This document shows, piece after piece, positions 58,348 to 64,000 of a stretch of DNA of 64,000 bases (position 1 is its first letter; every line of letters begins with the position of its first letter). This DNA comes from Streptomyces bungoensis (lineage in GTDB: Bacteria; Actinomycetota; Actinomycetes; Streptomycetales; Streptomycetaceae). The stretch is from the NCBI RefSeq assembly GCF_001514215.1, contig NZ_KQ948853.1, positions 467,167 through 531,166 of the forward strand, in the 5' to 3' direction. The notes beneath the pieces were generated by a model. The model was not told where the DNA came from and did no database searches. It worked only from the letters and a program-made list of their open reading frames with translations. Position numbers and translations under genes: made by a program.

Positions 58348-59736
58348 TCAACGGCTCCCGGGGGCGCGCAGGGTGGTGAGCGAAGACGCGTGCGCCGCGC
58401 CGGATTCGGCCACCAGTTCCGCCGTCGTCTGCGCTGCGCGCACGGTCGCGAAGGCCACGCCCGCCGGCCCGTCCGGCGTGAAGCCGTGGACGGCGGGCCG
58501 GGCGAGGGAGTTGTAGGCGTAGTGGTGGGCGAAGCAGTACGCGCCCGTGTCCAGCGCCGCCGCGTAGTCGCCCTGCTCCAGCAGGGGCAGCGCGCGGGCC
58601 TCGGCGAGGAGGTCGCCCGAGAAGCAGGCCGGGCCCGCCACGTCCTGCACCACCTCCGGGCCGGTCTTGCGCCGCCCCCGGCCGTCGTAGGCGGCGATCC
58701 GCAGCGGCCAGGCCCCCGGCGCGTACACCGTCCGCGTGGCCACCTGCACCCCCGCGTGCGTCACCGCGATCCGCCGCCCGCCGGCGCTCTTGGTGTACTC
58801 CACCCGCGCCACCACCGTGCCGTGCCTGGCCAGCAGCGACCGCCCGAACTCCGTCACCAGCCCGTACCGCCCGTCGAACAGCCCCGGCACCTCACCGGCC
58901 AGCAGTCGCGCGTAGGCCGCGTACGTCGGCGCCGTCGTCTCCGCGGTGAAGTCGACCGGGAGCCCGCCGCCGATGTCGAGCGTGTCGACCTGCGGCCGCC
59001 CCACGTGCGCGTTGATCTCCTCCGCGAGCGCGTACGCCTCCGCCACGCCCCGCGCCATCAGCGGCAGCGGGACGCCCTGCGACCCGGTGTGCGCGTGCAG
59101 CCGGGTCAGCCACGGCCGGTCCGCGTACGCCCGGACGACCCACGACCGGGCCCCGTCGTCGCGCAGCGCCACCCCGAACTTGGAGGTCCGCGTCGCCGTC
59201 GAGGTCGCCCCGATGCTGCCGCCGCCGACCTGCGGGTTGACCCGGAGGCCGAGGGCCGAGCGGGTGGGCGCCGAGGCGACGAGCGCGTCGAGCCGCCGCA
59301 GCTCCTGCGGGTTGTCCGCGTTCACGGCGATGCCCGAGGCCAGCGCCTCGCGCAGTTCGGCGGTGGTCTTGGCGGGCGAGTCCAGCACCGTCCGCTCCGG
59401 CGGCAGCCCCGCCGCGCGGGCCAGCGCCAGCTCGCCGGGGCTCGCGGCCTCCGCGCCGATGCCCTCCTCGTGCAGCAGCCGCAGCACCGGCACGAGCGGG
59501 GTCGCCTTCACCGCGAAGGCGTGCAGCACCGGCGTCCCCGGCGCCGTGACCGCATCGAAGGCCGCGCGCAGGGCCGCGGCCGACTCCCGGATGCCGGTGA
59601 CGTCCAGCAGTCCCACAAGGGCCGCGTCCGGCCCCAGCAGCCCCTGCTCCACCGCGGCGCGCACCGCCGCGTCCCGCCGGGCGGCCCGCTCCCGGGCCTC
59701 CTTGCCGGTGTCCTCCTTGCCGGTGTCCTGCTCCAC
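58348..59736 (-). CDS. Fold-III PLP-dependent enzyme, DAP decarboxylase-like
   Basis: The 462-residue protein resembles diaminopimelate/ornithine-type decarboxylases: LHAFAVKATPLVPVLRLLHE with the PLP lysine, LHAHTGSQGVPLPLMARGVA, TLDIGGGLPVDFTAET for the phosphate loop, then EFGRSLLARHGTVVARVEYT and CFSGDLLAEARALPLLEQGD. The usual EPGR is EFGR and the C-terminal CESxD is CFSGD, so it belongs to a divergent subgroup. The GTG at 59736 follows GGAGGAGGAG. It is divergent from hutU across a shared control region. Substrate is unknown. Confidence 0.8.
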   Translation of the reverse strand: MEQDTGKEDTGKEARERAARRDAAVRAAVEQGLLGPDAALVGLLDVTGIRESAAALRAAFDAVTAPGTPVLHAFAVKATPLVPVLRLLHEEGIGAEAASPGELALARAAGLPPERTVLDSPAKTTAELREALASGIAVNADNPQELRRLDALVASAPTRSALGLRVNPQVGGGSIGATSTATRTSKFGVALRDDGARSWVVRAYADRPWLTRLHAHTGSQGVPLPLMARGVAEAYALAEEINAHVGRPQVDTLDIGGGLPVDFTAETTAPTYAAYARLLAGEVPGLFDGRYGLVTEFGRSLLARHGTVVARVEYTKSAGGRRIAVTHAGVQVATRTVYAPGAWPLRIAAYDGRGRRKTGPEVVQDVAGPACFSGDLLAEARALPLLEQGDYAAALDTGAYCFAHHYAYNSLARPAVHGFTPDGPAGVAFATVRAAQTTAELVAESGAAHASSLTTLRAPGSR

Positions 59737-59831
59737 GGCTCCTCCTCCGGTGCCCGCCCGGTCCGCTCTGTCCGCCTTCGGGTACTTCCAGCCAAACACC
59801 GGCGGCGCGCGGACGCGTCCGGCCCGACGTA

Positions 59832-59869
59832 TTGACTAGTTCTATTCAGCGGGACAGGATGTGAATAGA
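59832..59869 (+). promoter_or_regulatory. hutU promoter with overlapping palindromic operator
   Basis: TTGACT (59832-59837), 17 bp, CAGGAT (59855-59860) form a likely promoter. TCTATTCA (59841-59848) and TGAATAGA (59862-59869) form a perfect 8-bp inverted repeat with a 13-bp spacer: one arm lies between -35 and -10, the other just past -10. A bound protein would block polymerase. The half-site CTATTCAG recurs at 54420-54427 (complement) upstream of the RpiR gene. Confidence 0.7.
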
Positions 59870-59893
59870 GGTAGTAACAGGAGGAGGCAGACG

Positions 59894-61554
<1,661 letters not shown>

Positions 61555-61558
<4 letters not shown>

Positions 61559-62934
61559 GTTCGGAAGCAGGCGGGCACGGCCGGGCTTCGGCGGGGGCGG
61601 ACGCCTCGTCGCCGTCTGCCGGTGCGGCTGTGCCCTCCCTCCCCCCGTCCCGGCTTCGCCCGACCGGGGGGACCCCCGTCGCCCCGCGGAACGACTGCCC
61701 ACGGCCTGTGGGCAGCTCCTTCCAGGAGATGTGGCGTGAGCTGCTGCCCATCGGTCGGCATTCCGATTCCGGCGGGTACCGGCGTCACGCCTGGACCGGC
61801 GCCGACGCCGACTGCCGGGCCTGGTTCCGGCAGCAGGCCGAGGACCGCGGGCTGGCGTACGAGGTCGACCGGAACGGGAACCAGTGGGCCTGGCTCGGGG
61901 ACCCGGCCGCCGGGGACGCCGTGGTCACCGGGTCGCACCTGGACTCGGTGCCGGACGGAGGGGCCTTCGACGGGCCCCTCGGGGTCGTGTCCTCCTTCGC
62001 CGCCCTCGACGAACTGCGTGCGAGAGGGGCGCGGTTCAGCAGGCCGCTGGCCGTCGTCAACTTCGGCGACGAGGAGGGCGCCCGGTTCGGGCTCGCCTGT
62101 GTCGGGTCCCGGCTCACCGCGGGCCTGCTGACCGTCGAGGAGGCCCACCGGCTCACCGACGGCGACGGGACCACCCTTGCGCAGGCCATGGAGGCCGCCG
62201 GGTACGACCCCGAGGGCATCGGGGCCGACCCCGGGCGGCTGGCCCGGATCGGCGCCTTCGTCGAGCTGCACGTCGAACAGGGCCGCGCGCTGGACCTGTC
62301 CGGCGACCGGGTCGGCATCGCCAGCGCCATCTGGCCGCACGGGCGGTGGCGGTTCGACTTCCGGGGCGAGGCCAACCACGCCGGCACCACCCGGCTGGTG
62401 GACCGGCGCGACCCGATGCTGTCGTACGCCGAGACCGTGCTCGCCGCCCGCCGGGAGGCCGAACTCGCCGGTGCCGTCGCCACCTTCGGCAAGATCGCCG
62501 TCGAGCCGAACGGCGTCAACGCCATCCCCTCCCTGGTGCGCGGCTGGCTCGACTCCCGCGCCGCCGACCAGCAGACCCTGGACACCGTGGTGGGCGGGAT
62601 CGAGAAGGCGGCCCGGGAGTACGCCGACGCCCACGGCATCGACCTCGACGTCGTCCGGGAGTCCTTCACCCCGGTCGTGGAGTTCGACCACGCCCTGCGC
62701 GACGAACTCGGCCGGATCCTCACGACGGCGAGCGATCACCTGAAGGTGCCCGTGCTCGGCACCGGCGCCGGACACGACGCCGGAATCCTCGCCGGGCGCG
62801 TTCCGACCGCCATGCTGTTCGTACGCAACCCCACCGGTGTCTCGCACTCCCCGGCAGAGTTCGCGGCCGAGGACGACTGCGTGGCCGGGGTGCACGCGCT
62901 CGCCGACGTACTGGAAGGACTGGCCTGCAGGTGA
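61555..62934 (+). CDS. M20-family amidohydrolase (allantoate amidohydrolase-like), probable formylglutamate amidohydrolase
   Basis: The 459-residue protein has M20/AllC metal-site motifs: [50 protein letters not shown] and [11 protein letters not shown], with a dimer lid around [19 protein letters not shown]. It resembles allantoate and N-carbamoyl amino acid amidohydrolases. Because it sits between hutU and hutF, whose product is N-formylglutamate, it most likely does the last step, releasing formate and glutamate in place of HutG. The GTG overlaps the hutU stop. The first 50 residues are atypical because a 38-bp repeat lies in them (61638-61675). Confidence 0.8.
61638..61675 (+). repeat. 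38-bp GC-rich repeat element, copy 2
   Basis: This matches the reverse complement of 258-295 at 34 of 38 positions, with a C-rich arm, a GGCT-CGC centre and a GACCGGGGGGACCC arm. It lies in frame in the N-terminal extension of the amidohydrolase gene. Confidence 0.7.
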
Positions 62935-64000
62935 CCAAGGGAACCTACTGGTTGGAGCACGCCTGGCTCGGCACCCACGTCGAGCCGGGCGTCGCGGTGG
63001 AGGTGGCGGACGGCCGCATCAGCGGCGTCCGCACCGACGTGGCCGCGCCGCCGCCCGGCGCCGAGGTGCTGCGCGGCCTGACCCTGCCCGGCCTGGCCAA
63101 CGCCCACTCGCACGCCTTCCACCGGGCGCTGCGCGGCACGGTCCAGGTCGGCAGCGGCACCTTCTGGACCTGGCGCGAGGTGATGTACTCCTTCGCCGAC
63201 CGGCTGACCCCGGAGACCTACCACGCCCTGGCCCGCGCGGTGTACGCCGAGATGGCCCTGGCCGGCATCACCTGCGTCGGCGAGTTCCACTACGTGCACC
63301 ACGCGCCCGGCGGCACCCGCTACGCCGACCCCAACGCCATGGGTGAGGCACTGATCGCGGCCGCCGCCGAAGCCGGTGTCCGCATCACCCTCCTCGACAC
63401 CTGCTACCTCTCTTCCGGCTTCGGTGAACCGCCCAACACCCACCAGTCGCGCTTCTCCGACGGCAGCGCGGAGGCCTGGGCCGCACGCTGTTCAGTTCTC
63501 AAGGAGCGGGACCACGCGCGGATCGGGGCGGCGATCCACTCCGTACGGGCCGTGCCGGCCGGGCAGCTGCCGACCGTGGCGCAGTGGGCCGAGGAGCGGC
63601 GGGCCCCGCTGCACGTGCACCTGTCGGAGCAGACCGCCGAGAACGAAGCCTGCCTCGCCACCCACGGCCGCACCCCCACCCGGCTGCTCGCCGACCACGG
63701 CGTCCTCGGGCCGCGCACCACCGGTGTGCACAACACCCACCTCACCGACGACGACATCGCGCTGCTCGGCGGCTCGCGCACCGGCACCTGCATGTGCCCG
63801 ACCACCGAACGGGACCTGGCGGACGGCATCGGCCCCGCCGTCGCCCTGCAGCGGGCGGGCTCCCCGCTGTCCCTCGGCTCCGACAGCCACGCCGTGATCG
63901 ACCTGCTGGAAGAGGCGCGCGCGATGGAGCTGAACGAGCGGCTGCGCACCCGCTCCCGCGGCCACTGGACGGCCGCCGCGCTGCTGCGGGCCGCCACCGC
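62931..64000 (+). CDS. hutF: Formimidoylglutamate deiminase (partial at the window end)
   Basis: The first about 356 residues of an amidohydrolase-superfamily enzyme are present: LPGLANAHSHAFHRALRGTV with the metal HxH, VHLSEQTAENEACLATHGRT, VHNTHLTDDDIALLGG, TCMCPTTERDLADGIGPAVA and LGSDSHAVIDLLEEARAMEL with the metal Asp. This arrangement, with TTERDLADG, is typical of HutF, which converts N-formimidoylglutamate to formylglutamate and ammonia. The GTG at 62931 overlaps the previous stop. The C-terminus lies outside the window. Confidence 0.92.
   Translation, partial: MTKGTYWLEHAWLGTHVEPGVAVEVADGRISGVRTDVAAPPPGAEVLRGLTLPGLANAHSHAFHRALRGTVQVGSGTFWTWREVMYSFADRLTPETYHALARAVYAEMALAGITCVGEFHYVHHAPGGTRYADPNAMGEALIAAAAEAGVRITLLDTCYLSSGFGEPPNTHQSRFSDGSAEAWAARCSVLKERDHARIGAAIHSVRAVPAGQLPTVAQWAEERRAPLHVHLSEQTAENEACLATHGRTPTRLLADHGVLGPRTTGVHNTHLTDDDIALLGGSRTGTCMCPTTERDLADGIGPAVALQRAGSPLSLGSDSHAVIDLLEEARAMELNERLRTRSRGHWTAAALLRAAT

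Overview
The window is from a Streptomyces chromosome. GC content is very high with strong GC third-position bias. Many genes start with GTG at GTGA stop/start overlaps. The content is diagnostic: a tRNA-Leu with a UAA anticodon (bldA), resuscitation-promoting factors, mfd, eno, divIC, a Rex-type operator before ndh, a CYP107-type P450 and a hut operon. From memory, the order resembles the S. coelicolor SCO3070-SCO3120 core region; this was not checked by alignment.

Layout. 1-5026: a toxin/immunity-like island with a SUKH-3 protein, a YwqJ-type deaminase, a WHH nuclease-SUKH fusion and a 952-residue protein joining an immunity-like domain, a proline-rich stalk, a deaminase-like domain and SUKH-4. 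5240-8236: a DivIVA-like coiled-coil protein and an acetate-type symporter with its DUF485 partner. 8754-12118: a MacB-type ABC exporter. 12365-26971: mfd, secreted HNH protein, lipoproteins, an orphan N6-methylase-like protein, a soluble Ser/Thr kinase, a DUF1906 hydrolase, a SurA-like lipoprotein, MazG and a P450. 27121-33043: two Rpf proteins (the second behind a c-di-AMP riboswitch), enolase, DivIC, DUF501 and Ppx. 33568-39813: type II NADH dehydrogenase, cyclopropane synthase-like enzyme and a second ABC exporter paralogous to the first.

40207-46191 is the accessory core. bldA is followed at once by a short-chain dehydrogenase whose codon 24 is TTA, the only in-frame TTA found by eye in the annotated genes. 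Then comes a divergent locus: an XRE regulator and a small acidic protein on the minus strand, and on the plus strand, behind a palindromic operator, two near-identical 71/72-residue peptides, a PqqD-like/M50 membrane metalloprotease and a secreted four-cysteine protein. This peptide-protease-secreted protein operon is the best candidate for an undescribed system. It is followed by a truncated pobA remnant.

46361-58168: a Bax-inhibitor-1 protein, small hypotheticals, thiolase, SGNH hydrolase, cystathionine beta-synthase, a 0.9-kb stretch with no supportable gene, an RpiR regulator, and a cluster of three Roadblock/LC7 proteins plus a DUF4388-like protein. 58348-64000: a fold-III PLP enzyme facing the histidine-utilisation operon hutU, M20 amidohydrolase, hutF (cut by the window end). 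A palindrome lies across the hutU promoter, and its half-site recurs upstream of the RpiR gene.
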